From NCBI GenBank assembly GCA_031761405.1, contig JASEVX010000010.1, forward strand, positions 12,477,918 through 12,541,917: a stretch of DNA of 64,000 nucleotides, given 5' to 3'. Position 1 is the first letter of the stretch. Every line of letters begins with the position of its first letter. Below the pieces are notes generated by a model. The model saw only the letters and a program-made list of their open reading frames with translations, did no database searches and was not told the DNA's origin. Of this stretch, positions 30,812 to 42,748 are shown one piece after another. This DNA is from Serripes groenlandicus. Its lineage: Eukaryota; Mollusca; Bivalvia; Cardiida; Cardiidae. The position numbers and the translations under genes are program-made.

Positions 30812-32330
30812 TGGTCAGCTGCTTTGCCACTACGCACCATTGTCAACGGACGAAATCACCCTACCGAAAAAATGGCAGATATAGTAGAAGACGTGCTGCG
30901 CGCGCATGTGACATCACTACCGTAATACATTAAGGACACGTCAGATTTCTTCAACAAACTGCAAAAAAACAAACAACCACTCCCGGAAGGAACCATTATC
31001 CATTGTCTGTATGTAAAGACACTCTACCCTAGTGTACCGAGAGTGGAACTAGTGTAGCAGCTAAACACGCCATGGAGCTCCGGGTAGCCCCTGATATTCC
31101 GACAGAGGACAATTGGCTCCCACCTCGGAATGAACTATGCCTCAATATACCTTAGCTCCTTGGAATATGAACTGTTCCGAAGATTAAAGGAGCAGCCACT
31201 GGCTTACTTTCGATACGTAGATGGCGTATTGGGCCTATGAACACATCGTCTGGAGGCTCTGCAGAATTTCCATACAATCGCAGATTAAATTCACCACAGA
31301 ATAAAACTTGAACTTCGGCATTTGAAAATCCGGCTCAAATTCTTAGACACATTTACGATGATCAGCAAAGGGCATTTACAGACTGATCTGTTTATCAAAT
31401 CAACTGACAGGCATCTTTACCTCCATAAAGAATCTCCCCATCCGGAATCAACAAAGGAGGGGATCCAATTTCAACTAGGGGTTAGGACATAACGGATTTG
31501 TTCCGAAGGAGTAAGCTTAAATAAGCTTCGGCAGGCAATCAAGGAACAGTTACAACAACTAAGGTACAATGGTAACTTTGTCGAGTCTGAATTAAAGAAG
31601 GTAGACAATAGAAATATGAATAAACTGTTAGACTATGCAAACAAGAGACGGCAGACAACCAGGGTTCCCCCTCGTTCTTGTATATGTCAGGGCGATGCTT
31701 ATATATAAAGTAGGCCGCATATAGCGCAAGCACCTTCCGACGATGCACACATCAGACACACATGAGGAGATGTTTCCCGAACCGCCAATTGTTGCTTTCA
31801 AACGGACATTATGTCACAGAACGCATAATAAACAGTTTTTCAAATAAATAAAACCGTGTCAGCCATGTGGAGAGAAGAGATGTGCCATTTGTCCCTACGT
31901 GATGGAAGCAGACACGTTCACCAGCGTTAGCGGAGCCACATACAACGTAAGGAACCACATTACGTGCAAATCCTCCAACGTTGTGTACGCCGTATACTGC
32001 AGACGTTGTCTGGCATACATTTACGTAGGGGAAACGGAAGGCACACTCTATCAGAGGCACCTTCTAAATTTGTCCCGTATTCGTACGAAATACAAAGATC
32101 CGGTGGCTGAATATTTTTTAATACAAACGGCCAGGATATCGCAGATTTTGCCATAATGGACATAGAGAACCGGAATGAGACGAACCAATACAGGAAGACG
32201 CTGAAACAGCTTTTGAAAAGCAAGATGAGAACGTATCTGCCGTATGTCTCGCAGGTTATGAAAGCCGGGTCATTAATCATTTATCAGATTCCAGTCGCGC
32301 TCTTCACAGAAGGTAGCAATTTAACACACA
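30812..32330 (+). pseudogene. dead Penelope-like element: reverse transcriptase plus GIY-YIG endonuclease
   Basis: Broken plus-strand frames carry the Penelope-like (PLE) order. The start of the reverse transcriptase is IVNGRNHPTEKMADIVEDVL then YIKDTSDFFNKL and PLPEGTIIHCLYVKTLYPSVP. The catalytic box reads FRYVDGVLGL. It is followed by LKFLDTFTMISKGHLQTDLF and RHLYLHKESPHPES. The linker is CQPCGEKRCAICPY, and the GIY-YIG-type segment is VVYAVYCRRCLAYIYVGETE. In the family, motif A is D-V-K-x-L-Y and motif C is Y-x-D-D. Here the first Asp is Tyr and the second Asp of YxDD is Gly. There are also in-frame stops and a frameshift near 32130, so it cannot be active. The 5' edge abuts the F1 MITE. 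No terminal repeats were found. Confidence 0.75.
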
Positions 32331-32549
32331 GTTTATCACACAAGTGTCAGAGTAACAATACTACAAGATGCCCTATAAAAGAAGGGATGACTGAAGGAGA
32401 AGGAGAGGACAGTACCCACAAGAGAGGTAGAGTGGCAGTAAAGAGAATGAGACCTCTCCTCTTCAGCCACCAATGCACCAATAACTAAGTTGTAGAGGTA
32501 GCGTGCAAACGCAAACCTCTCCCTCAATCGTGCTATGCAGGGACAAGCA

Positions 32550-33210
32550 AGTGCTGTAGAGGTATCAATGGCATTTTTGTTAAAATGCTTGTCTTAATGA
32601 TATTTAAGTCAAGTTCGAATATGGGTCATATTGGGTCAGAAACTAGGTCACTAGGTAAAATTGGAGGGAAATCTTGTTAACATAATGGAGGCTGCAATTT
32701 TAACTTGAGCATGTTGAAACTGTATCAGAATGTTTGTCTTGATGATTTGTAGGCCAAGTTTGGATACTGGTCATGTCAGTTCACCAGGCCAAATTGAAGG
32801 AAAATCTTGTCAACACTGTAGAGGCCACGTTTTTTAAAATTTGGTCAGACTGATTATCTTAATGATATCAAGTCCATGTTCGAATACGGGTCATATCGGG
32901 TAAACAAAAATAGGTCACGAGGCCAAATGAAGGACACACTGGATGTTGCATTTTGAATCTTTGTCAGAATAATTGTCTTGATGAGTTTTGCATATTTCAA
33001 ACGCTTTCTCCCAGTCTGGTACATGGTTTAGAGAACTATTTCAACTTGATGGAATGTGATTTAACATTGACATATTTCTCAATATAATAATGCAGAAACT
33101 TCAAGATATTCTGCCTAAACCTGCTGTCATCTTCATGTCTTAAATGTGTATACCTGTGAGCTCGCTCTTGCACTCATGTGAGCGATATAGTGCCAACAAG
33201 GTCCTTCTGT
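32550..33210. repeat. bivalve tandem-core repeat, about 158-bp period
   Basis: About three diverged units contain aatgtttgtcttgatgattt, aggccaagtttggatactgg, tcatgtcagttcaccaggcc and gaaaatcttgtcaacactgt. The end, catgtgagcgatatagtgcc followed by aacaaggtccttctg, matches the recurrent bivalve 'gagcgatacagggcc' terminus. Family knowledge is from memory. Confidence 0.65.
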
Positions 33211-34499
33211 TTTTAAATTGGCAGTTTAATAAAATTTACTATTATTGACATGATCTTTCAACTTCTTGACAATAAATACATAAACATAAGCTGCAATTGT
33301 TATTTCCTTTCACATTTTCCTTACTTATCCAACCTTCCATTAGCCTCCAGGCCGTCAGCACTGCAGTGCTTTCATTTAACAAGAAATGATCACATTATCA
33401 TATTTTAGGTGGAAAGCGATAACACAAAATATAACCATTTGATGTATACAGACATTGACAATGTGAAAAGTGATCCGCTGTTGGTGACTTAACTGTATGT
33501 TAATCTAGACAAATACAAATAGAAAATATGTTTTCCTGAACGTTTTTTCAACAATCAACTGAATAACATCGAAAGGTCGAGTTTTACTTTTTCAGCCAGT
33601 GCATGGGAAAATGTATTCTGAACTGTGTAGGTTCATACTCCCCGACTTATCAGAATCTACACACGGTGACAAAAAATTTCAAACAAATGACAACCTTATT
33701 TATTGTAGTATTCATAATGTCAGAATATCATCGTAATTTCGAGTTTTACTGTTTGAACCAATGCATTTGAAAAGGTACAATAGTCCAGGCAGCCTGTGCT
33801 GATATTATTGAGAAACCCGAAAAATTGCAATAGTTTTCAACCCTGTTTTTCATTATTCCTTAGACATCTGGGAATGTACCAAATTCTATTCAATTGGAAT
33901 ATATTTTTTGAAGGGGGAGATAACCCCTACCCCATAAATTTCTGATTTCTAAGTGGCAACAATTAAAAAGATCCAGAAGTCTGTGCAAATGATTTAAAAT
34001 AACATTTTACTATGTCGTGAGTGTATAAGGTATAGTTCCATACAAACACCAACATAATTTTTTTGTCCATCATGAAATAGGTTTAAATAGGCCTATTCCG
34101 ACTATCATCTGGCCGTTCCACCAAAAACAAAACCCCACTAAATAAAATTTTAGAGGCTGACAGTACACACACTTTTTCATATTTTTCTTTTTAATATTCC
34201 AAATAAGTGACGATAACAGTGAATTTTACACCATACTATAATAGGCTTTAGAAACACAATTTCCAAAGAACAGTCTTCCGGGCAGCGATTGTTGTAAACT
34301 ATTGGTATATATATTTTGTTTGTCCAAAGCTGTACGCTGTGATAGAATGTAGACAGCATCATTAACAATTATCTTTAACACTGTAATTTAAACTTCGACT
34401 TATGATTGACTTGTTCCTCTGAATCCATATCAGTAATAGACAGTGAAATGTTTCAACACACACCCCGACATTCACTACAGGCCATGGAACATTCTAATT
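33211..34499. other. AT-rich unannotated stretch
   Basis: No gene or repeat recognised. It lies on the 3' side of the minus-strand gene remnant 34500-34964 and may include its decayed C-terminal or non-coding sequence. Confidence 0.35.
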
Positions 34500-34964
34500 A
34501 ATTTATTATGCATGTTCACCTCAAAGTTAAGCAACCAGTTTTAAACATACACCGTATCACCTCCAATAATTCCTTTGGTGCCGGAGAAAGTTCGGTCATA
34601 ATTAGCATAATTTTTCCTTCAGTGACCTTCCAGCCCCATGTCTCTGGATGTATCTCATCGCCATGACCCATCCAGTGTTGAACTTGTTGGTATACTCTAA
34701 GGCTGTCATACTTAGCGGCACATGAAGTTGGAGGTAGAGTACGTGGCTCAACTGCTGCAGTGTTGCATGAGGTCTTTTCACAAAACCGTCGAAATCTCAG
34801 GTGGTCAAGGGTTTTCATCCGTGTCATCATTATATAAGGCGACAAGAACATTATTTCCTGCCTTTCATAACATCCTCCTTGCTCGACTTTGAATCCATAA
34901 ATACCTTAGTCTGTATACGAAAGAGGGTGTCATTATTCAATTTGGACAATGTCTTCTTTTTACC
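34500..34964 (-). pseudogene. C-terminal part of an uncharacterised invertebrate gene, split by a LINE
   Basis: On the minus strand the sequence reads IGKKKTLSKLNND, FRIQTKVFMDSKSSKEDVM, then (after a stop/frameshift near 34850) DHLRFRRFCEK, EPRTLPPTSCAAKYDSLRVY, QQVQHWMGHGDEIHPETWGW and PAPKELLEVIRC. In molluscs and cnidarians I recall a multi-copy uncharacterised family with 'LPPTxxAAxxHSLRVYxQVQxW', 'WGW' and a Cys-rich end. The remainder, with the VFDGY and LGCDT motifs, is at 38106-39165, so the two pieces are one gene remnant separated by the retrotransposon 34972-38105. Function is not known. No introns are visible, which suggests a retrocopy or single-exon gene. Confidence 0.7.
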
Positions 34965-34971
34965 GATACAA

Positions 34972-37900
34972 TACAATACAATAGTTTATTTGCGTAATTA
35001 GGCCTCCGGCCCACAATACATACATATTCTATTACATTCAATTTACAATGTAGTAATGTGCACAATCAAATTTCTTCAAAAAGCTTTGAAACATAAATGG
35101 CTATATTTTTAATAACTAATGGATTTTCATTTTGAAGAAGACAATAAAAATTCTGTAAGCTTGGTAACGCATTAAACCACGTATTTAGATACAAATCTCT
35201 AATAATCTTAAACTTTTCACAAACAAAGAAGGCATGAAACTCATCCTCGATAACTAAGGCATCTTTTTGCATAAAGCAATATAAACAAATTCGATTTTCT
35301 CTTTCAATATTAAAATGACGACCAAGTTCAACGTTAAGTTTGTGGCTTGAGCATCTAAAACGCGACAGGGAACGTTTATAGTAGGGTTTAATGTCTAAAT
35401 TTAAATATTTTTCAACATTTAATAATGTTTTCACATTTTTGTACAAATCACATCTTGAAGAAGTATTTATATCATTATGCCACATTTGAAAGGAACAGTC
35501 TTTTAATCTTTGTTTTACTTGTTTTATGAAATACGTTTCATTACCTATATCTTGCGAAAGCCACACAAAACCAAAGCCATACTTAAATAGAAATTCTCTA
35601 ACTTTTGTAACCCAATTAATTCTACCAATATCATCATACTTCTTAAGCATTAAATAGCACTGTTTTGGATATCTGTTAGGATCCATATGAATCAGTCTTA
35701 CCCGGTATTTGATAAATTTAATGTGGTAATTTATAGCTAGAGGAAATCTCCCACATTCACCCAATGCCATTGCGTCATTTACAGACGAATTGATACCAAG
35801 AAAGTTTTTACAGAATTTTGTCTGGATTTGTTCTACACATTTTTTGGTATCATAGCCCCAAATCTCTGACCCATATGTAAGTATTGGAATAACCATAGAA
35901 TCGAAAATTTTAAAATATTCTTTATGACAAAATTTACCAAAAGGTTTTTCAAATCTCTTGATTTGATAAAGAGACTTACGGGCCTGTGCTGCAAGTTTTG
36001 TTGTTGCTGAATGCCAGGATAACTTTGGTGTAAATAGTAAACCCATAAATTTATATGTTGAAGTTACTTTTATATGTTCACCCCTATAAACCCAACGTTC
36101 ATACTTTCTTAATGGGCCTCCGTTTCTAAAAACAATTATTTCAGACTTTTTAAGGTTAACTACCATATCTGTTTCTATACAAAATTTATCTATGGTATTT
36201 AGTTGCTTTTGCAAATTGACGGCAGTGTCCGCACAATTCGCTACATCGTCTGCAAATAATAAACAAAATATATCAGGAATATCATTTGTTATGAAAATGC
36301 CCGTGTTACATGTTTGTTTAACATGAGTACACAATTCATTTATATAGATATTAAACATTATTGGAGAACTTGAGTCACCTTGTTTCAATCCCATGTTACA
36401 TAGAATAGGATGCGTCAATTTTGAGTCTATTTTTACATGCGCCTTTATATTTGAATACATCGATATAATAATCTTGAAGAATTTTCCAGTTATACCCTTT
36501 TTGTTTAGACATGTAAAGAGTTTGTAATGGTTCAAGGAGTCAAAAGCTTTTTGGAAATCAACATAAAGTACATAAAATCTACCACCAGGCTTAGATATAT
36601 ACTTTTGAACCATGCTCTGAAGACAGAAGACATTATCAATCGCAGAATATCCGGCCCTAAATCCCGATTGTGATTCGTCTATAATTTCGAACTGATTCGA
36701 CCAGGTCGTTAAACGGTCATTCACAATGAATGAAAATATTTTATACATACTATTAAGAAGAGAGATCCCTCTGTAGTTACCTGGATCATTTTTAGAACCA
36801 GATTTATGGATTGGTAATATTAAAGTTTCAGACCATGACTCTGGGAATATTCCCGTTTCAAGTATTTTGTTGAATAGTTTCACTAAGATTGGACTAATTT
36901 CTTGCAGAGTATTTTTGTAAAATTCAGCTGATATGCCATCTTTACCATGTGCCTTGCCAGTTTTTAATTTTATTAGACCTCTTTGTACTTCCTCTGGAGA
37001 TATTTCAGAATTTAATAAGAAGTCCATTTGTTCATTATAATAAATTGGATTATCTTCTACGGGAGTACAAGTATCATTGTTTTTAAAGAGTAAAGATTCA
37101 AAATATACTAGCCATTCATTACTAGATACTGTACATGTATTCACTGTTTTATTTGTCAATAATGTGCCTTTTACCATAGACCAAAACTCTTTTGGTTTAT
37201 TACTTACACTTATAAGAGAGTGTCTTTTCTGGGATTGAAAATGAAGTTTTTTCTTACGACATAAAGCTTTAAATCTGTTACGAGAAACCTTATAGTTTAT
37301 AAAGTCACTGTGGTTATTTGAAGAGCGATATCTTCTTAAAAACGAATACTTTTCGTGCTTAGCAACATTACAGTCAGAATCCCACCACTGTGGTTGAACA
37401 GCATTAGCATCGCTACTTAATTCTTTGTTCACCCGCATACAAATTGCAGAGTTTTTATATAAATCAAGAATACATGAGACAGCATTATTTACATCAGTAT
37501 CAATAATTGATACAAGATCGACATATACACCTTGTAGTTTTTCAGTAAATTTATTTCTGAATTCATCTTTTTTATTTGTATTCCACCTATAATGATCATA
37601 ATCTGTAAGAGAAGAATCATCTGAAGAATTTAAATTAGTTTTAAATTTTTCCTTATGTTTGAAAGTTAAAATAGCTGAGACAGGGAAGTGATCTGAATCA
37701 TCATTTTCTTCTACTTTGAAAAACGATACAAAGGGAAATAATTCGGACGAGGCAATATGATAGTCAACAAGACTGTGACCGCCATTTGCTATACAAGTAA
37801 TATGGCCCTCCGCGTCATCAAACATTCGTCCATTTAAAAAGTGCATATTATGCGTACAGCAAAGTTCTATCAGCGATTTACCAAACATATTCAGCTTATC

Positions 37901-38105
37901 TTTATCGCGTGTATTACGTGGCATATTAAAACAATCATCGGCGTAATCTGTATTCGTATTGAACACAAAATCAAGTGAGTCATCAGGTATAAAATCGGAT
38001 AAGTCACTTGTTCTTGCGTTCAAATCACCCGCTATATACATATAGCATTCGGGATAGTCAGTGCGAAGCTGTGCTATTTTTCTCTCTAACAGTAAAATAC
38101 CATCT
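34972..38105 (-). mobile_element. 5'-truncated non-LTR retrotransposon (LINE) with target-site duplication
   Basis: This 3,134-bp insertion is flanked by gatacaa at 34965-34971 and 38106-38112 (ttgtatc on the element's strand). The 3' end on the minus strand has a short UTR (gggccggaggcctaattacg, caaataaactattg) ending in a (tattg)n tail. The 5' end begins inside the endonuclease domain, typical of incomplete reverse transcription. One long intact ORF fills the rest, so the insertion looks recent. It is an APE-type element; the clade within the Jockey/CR1/RTE range is not resolved by eye. Confidence 0.9.
35066..38105 (-). CDS. LINE ORF2-type protein: AP endonuclease (partial), reverse transcriptase, Zn-knuckle
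   Basis: The uninterrupted frame covers about 1,013 codons from the element's truncated start. The open frame continues upstream into host sequence, so the apparent Met at 38152 is not the element's own. The partial endonuclease shows YIAGDLNARTSD and SDHFPVSA, both catalytic motifs present. The reverse transcriptase has KTGKAHGKDGISAEFYK, NYRGISLLNSMYKIFSF, QSGFRAGYSAIDNVF, YVLYVDFQKAFDSLNH (motif A), GLKQGDSSSPIMFNIYINEL, LLFADDVANCAD (FADD, motif C) and VNLKKSEIIVFRNGG. Near the C-terminus CLYCFMQK ... EDEFHAFFVC gives a C-x2-C...H-x4-C knuckle. The protein would nick target DNA and prime cDNA synthesis. About 100 N-terminal residues of the endonuclease are missing, so this copy is unlikely to be autonomous. 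Confidence 0.95.
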
Positions 38106-39165
38106 GATACAAAACACTCTAGATGTATCACAACCAAGTACCGCATGAGCAAAGATTATGCTACTGCATACGGTACTCCCAAGCTGACATTGTGTTACCG
38201 CAATATTCCAGCACCGTTGACTCTTTTTGCTTTCGTTTTTCTATGTCTGTCAGGAACCATATGCCATGATTGGCAGGATCAGCATGATGGATTAAAATAA
38301 CAAGAATATTTGTGTAGTCTGCTATGACAACCGTGTATATCTGCTCTGCACAAGCTACAGCCGTCTCTACCATCAAAAGATCAGCATTACCCAGCAACCA
38401 GATGTCTCCAGTCTGTTGCCTAACATATTAATGAACCTCTGTTTGTTCCGTGCGTTTGACAGACATTCCTCTATTTTTGTCACTATGGCCATGGTATCGT
38501 CTAAGTGCACTTCAGCGCCAATACAACCACCGGTTCTTCTCATAATAATTATGCGTACGGTCCTTTGTTCTCGGTGAGTCGCTGTATCCGTCAAACACAA
38601 TTATGGCTTTGCCGTATCTGTGAGCAACATACTGTGTGTACCAGAATGTCATTCCACAAAGCTCACGTTGTCCATGGAAGGAGTGCGCCACCATCCAAGA
38701 AGACATACTTAACCTGCTCAGGAGGTTTATTGGCAGCTTCAATTGTTGTTGACCACGGACTATCAGCTATACTAGCTTTATTTGCTGGTCTCATCAGATA
38801 TGGAGGTGGATAGGTGCAAAGCTCATAGCTTTATTTCTAATACCTGCTGTTGCAAGACGCTGGAAAATCGAATCAACACTTACTACATCATCTTTGATTT
38901 TCACTGAACATTTTGTGCCCCGTGTTATAGAGCGGTCCTTCTTTCTAAATGTGTAGTCAACTACCTTTGCTGACCCAAATGCTTAGCCGAGTCACAATTC
39001 ACCGTGACATGTGCCGTTACACCAGTTGCAAGGTTTCTCAGAGATGTTGGAGCCTCTGTTCTAAAGGGATTCCTCTGATTTAAATATTGTAATATGTCTT
39101 GAGCATCACGGAGATGAACAACAACTATGGTCACGTTTTCACATGTCTAGTACTTCGCAGTAGGT
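38106..39165 (-). pseudogene. N-terminal and central part of the same uncharacterised gene, frameshifted
   Basis: The minus-strand reading needs several frame changes. In order it shows VVVHLRDAQDILQYLNQRNP, SVKIKDDVVSVDSIFQRLAT, YELCTYPPPYLMRPANKASI, PWSTTIEAANKPPEQVKYVF, LDGGALL, RYGKAIIVFDGYSDSPRTKD, GAEVHLDDTMAIVTK, NARNKQRFINMLGNRLE, NADLLMVETAVACAE, VVIADYTNILVILIHHAD and HAVLGCDTSRVF. The family normally has 'VFDGYxxxPxTKDxxHxRR', 'DADLLIVxTA' and 'GDDTDLLVLLxHHA'. In this copy the aspartates of the last motif are ADYTN, so acidic residues are lost as well as the frame. The acidic pattern suggests a PIN/FEN-like nuclease fold (inference). The gene continues at 34500-34964 beyond the LINE insertion. 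Confidence 0.7.
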
Positions 39166-40089
39166 CAAAGGGAAGTAATTCACTTCCAAAGACGACCATT
39201 ATAGCATTATCGGTTATAGTTCGTTCCCAACAAATGAAACAACACAGAAACCTATATCAAAATAAAGTTCAGTATTAGAACTACCAAAATAGCTAAGAAA
39301 ACCTACAGGATGACGGATCATTTTTAGAATTATGAAGTCTTATGAGGTCACCCTTATCCCGCACTGAATTTTACTTTCAATTTAAAAAAAAACCAGGATG
39401 TTCTAGAATGGTTCTAATGGTGTCAATGTAGCTAAAAGCAAACAGTAGTTTGTTTATAAATCAGACAGTGGTTACTCTAGTTTATAAAAAACACTTTCAA
39501 CGTTCAACACAATTATTATTGTCCAATTGGAGACAACTTCAGTCTTAAATATTCATCTAAAATTGTCCGTCCAGCAAGTCGATCCGAATTACTCCCCTTT
39601 CACCAGTAGTGCCTCTCAATTAAGAAAGTCCAACAACTATGCGACAACTATGACCAACACTGTAATATGAGTATAGGAGGTTCCTATTTCGGGTAAACAT
39701 TTAATAGGTTAATAGGCAAAACCTATGTCGTGCGAAAGTAAAAACAAGTAATTTAGGAATGTCAGTCCCAAAAAAAGAAAGAAATCTGAAAAACATTTAT
39801 AGAAAATACTCCACCCAACAATTTTTCAAGGCTACTAGCTACCCTTGCATGATCTAGCTCAATGTATAATTTTGAGACAAAGATGAAAACACTATGCATA
39901 AAGACCGTGAAACTGTACTGTTTGACAAATATTTTCAAAAGTCCCATATATAAGATATTTCAATATTGGGTGTCTATATAAGGGAAATGAGTTCAATTAT
40001 GTGGGGTGAATATAAATTCCCAATATTATTCTTTAAACTATTTACCCGATATGCTGCTTTAAATAACTCGAGGAAAGACATAGACTGGT
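39166..40089. other. region upstream of the gene remnant
   Basis: Contains, in inverted orientation at about 39604-39650, sequence shared with the 66-bp minisatellite at 30222 (gcctctcaattaagaaagtc). Otherwise AT-rich, with no gene recognised. Confidence 0.4.
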
Positions 40090-40289
40090 TAAAGGCGTTT
40101 TTAGTTAAAATTGTTGACGCATATGAAAACACTGTGGAGAAAAGGACAACTTGCTCATGATCAGCAATTTCTCCCTTTGCCACAATGTTTCTAATTCTAT
40201 TAATTAATTAAACTTTGGCTTTCCCTGTTTTACCTCAACATTGTCAATGTCATCTGCTGCAGGTTTGACGTATGTTGGGAAAGGGTTAA
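40090..40289. mobile_element. foldback MITE, family F1
   Basis: Central hairpin aacttgctcatgatcagcaa; right arm gtcatctgctgcaggtttga ending tgttgggaaagggttaa. Confidence 0.65.
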
Positions 40290-40954
40290 GTTTAGCCTGA
40301 TGTAAATGATTTGATGTCTGTGACTAATCAGAATACATTGTCGGAATATTGTAATTGCTCCAAAATGAACAATATCTTCCTATCCAACAATATCTTCACT
40401 TTGAACCCCTATCTCCTTTGCTGGTTTTTAATTTGTAAAACATGAAACAGCATCAGTTTATTTGTTAATAAGTACAAGTGTCAACAACTGATTATGTAAA
40501 CATGTATATGAAATATGTCGTTTGACAATATGGATAGCGAAGGATATGCTCAGACCTTGAAAATGATCAGCTTCTCAGAGTCATCATTGTTGATCAACTT
40601 CAAGTTCCCTTTTCTGATTGTTATTGCTAAATTATAAAAGCTTTTGAAAAGGGTGCAGGGAGTAAATAACTGTTTTCATAAAATGTTTTCACTAGAAGCC
40701 TGGATAATCCTTCCTCTCAGATAAATACGACACTCTCGTAAACAACGATACCATAAATAACAGGATATAGAAATACTACAAAACAACATGGAAGAAGTAA
40801 AACACAGTGTGTGTATACCACGTAACTTTTGACGTCATGATTGCATCGTCAGACAACAATAATTGCTCTTGATAAGAAGTAAAAACAATTGTAACTTTTT
40901 TATTTCTTCACCCCATTTAATGAAACATGGCGCAGTCTACGCCGCTTACAATGT
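40290..40954. other. unannotated stretch
   Basis: AT-rich; nothing recognised. Confidence 0.3.
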
Positions 40955-41144
40955 CCTATCTCCTGTTGTTTACAGGAGTTTGATTGGTGGTCTAGATTTT
41001 CAAACACTTCGACGAACCTGTTCTAAAAATCTAATTTCATAATGTTCACGCTGTCGGCGATCTTAATACATTTTGAGAAAAGTTTCGTCGAAGTGTTTGA
41101 AGAAACTAAACCACTTATCAAACTCCATTGAAAACAGGAGATAG
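40955..41144. mobile_element. foldback MITE, family F4
   Basis: Two arms of about 65 bp face each other. The left is cctatctcctgttgtttaca then ggagtttgattggtggt, and further in ttcaaacacttcgacgaa. The right is ttcgtcgaagtgtttgaa, then accacttatcaaactcc and acaggagatag. The loop is about 60 bp. Only this copy is seen in the window. Confidence 0.7.
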
Positions 41145-41189
41145 AGCTTCAGAGGGCATTTTATGGATACAATTATGCAGACGCTTTTT

Positions 41190-42520
41190 CAATATTGATA
41201 ATGATGTTTATGTTTGTTTTGTATATACTGTATACCACCACACACTTCACCCTATTATAAAAACATAAGTAATGAAGCTTTTTTCGAAGTCGTAGATAAA
41301 GGAGTCCAGAAATATGCTCAGTTAGGTAATGTATCCCTCAATAGTGATTTGAATGCCCGTTGTGGTCAGAAAATTGATTATTTTCAGGAACATGAAGATA
41401 TGTTTAAACATGCAGATATTTATAACTCAAATTTCTATTATGTGACTGATTTTCCTCAATCCGAACATTCTCTGTTCTAAAAACACAAGCCTCACATGTG
41501 ATATGCTCCGTCGATATGTTTTGTTTAATTAAAAACTTTGTTATTCACGACTTCCAGTCTGTTTCATCACATGCACCAATTGAACTTAGTCTGAAAACCA
41601 ATTTGTGTTTTTTAAATAATGTAAAGGTTAACACGTTTGACAAAATTGTGCGGGAGCAGTCAAGATCCGATGAGTATGTAGACAAGATAAACTCTAACAT
41701 ATCATCATTTAATGATATAATTGATAGTGTAATCTCAGGGGATATACATTTGAATACTGGTATTGAAAGCATTTCCAAATGCATGTACCGTGCGGGGTTT
41801 TCATTTTTCGGCAAAACAGTAAACGAAAAGAGTAGTCGGGAATGCTTTACTGCCCATAAAGAATATAGACTATCACATGGAACATATCGTAATAATAGTT
41901 CACATTTTAATGCAAATATTCTACTTAATAAAAGACGTAACTTTAATACAGCAAAAAGGCGCGCTCGTGCTAATTATAATCAGCGTTTCAGAAATCAAAT
42001 ACAAAAGCTAGCAAAAACAGATTCATGGGCGTGATTTGTCATTTTCTAACGATAACATTGAACATTATTTACGTAATAAAGGACAGCGCATCACATATAT
42101 AGAAATGTTAGATTGTGATTTTACTGTTAATGAAGTGAAACGAGCAATCAATACATTAAAATGTTGGAAAAGCGGAGGCGAAGATTTACTGATACCTGAA
42201 ATGTTTATAGAATGTAAAGATTCGCTTTCGCCTATACTATGTAAATTGTTTAATTTTATGTATAACAACAGTGTATAGCCCTCAAACTGGTCTATGGGTG
42301 TAATTGTCCCAGTACCAAAAAAGGGAGATCATTCGAATGTTAATAATTACAGAGGCATAACCCTAACCAGTATTTTCTCTAAAATGTTATCGATTATGTT
42401 AGAAAAGCGTCTTAGAGATTGGGCAGAAATTGATAATGTTTGGATTCCGAAGTGCTAAAGGAACGAGTGATTATTTATTTTTTATTAAAGTCCATTATAC
42501 AGACTGTTCTGAATGTTAAA
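41190..42520 (+). pseudogene. decayed second LINE: endonuclease and start of reverse transcriptase
   Basis: Plus-strand frames show the endonuclease CIYCIPPHTSPYYKN ... GNVSLNSDLNARCG (normally G-D-L-N-A-R) and VSSHAPIEL (normally S-D-H-x-P, so the catalytic Asp is lost). A linker KRRNFNTAKRRARANYNQRF follows, then KCWKSGGEDLLIPEMF, VPVPKKGDHSNVNNYRGITL and FSKMLSIMLEKRLRDWAE. After a frameshift near 42445 'FGFRSAKGTSD' appears and the similarity fades by about 42520. Stops at about 41480, 42034 and 42278 and the frameshift make it non-functional. It differs from the LINE at 34972 in sequence and strand. Confidence 0.75.
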
Positions 42521-42748
42521 GGTCAAATATGGAAGTTCTCAATTTCCACCGATTTTTTATTTAAATCAACAGTTTTTCAACTTACAAAAGCATTTTTTAA
42601 ACAATTTGTTAAAAAATTCTTTAAAAAAAGGTTATTATTTGCTTTTCTATTTCCCTGGAAATTTATAGGCGTGAAACGTGTACTCGCTTATCTCCCTTTG
42701 AAATTATCTCCCGTGATATATGATGACGTCACACTTGAAGTTCGGTGA

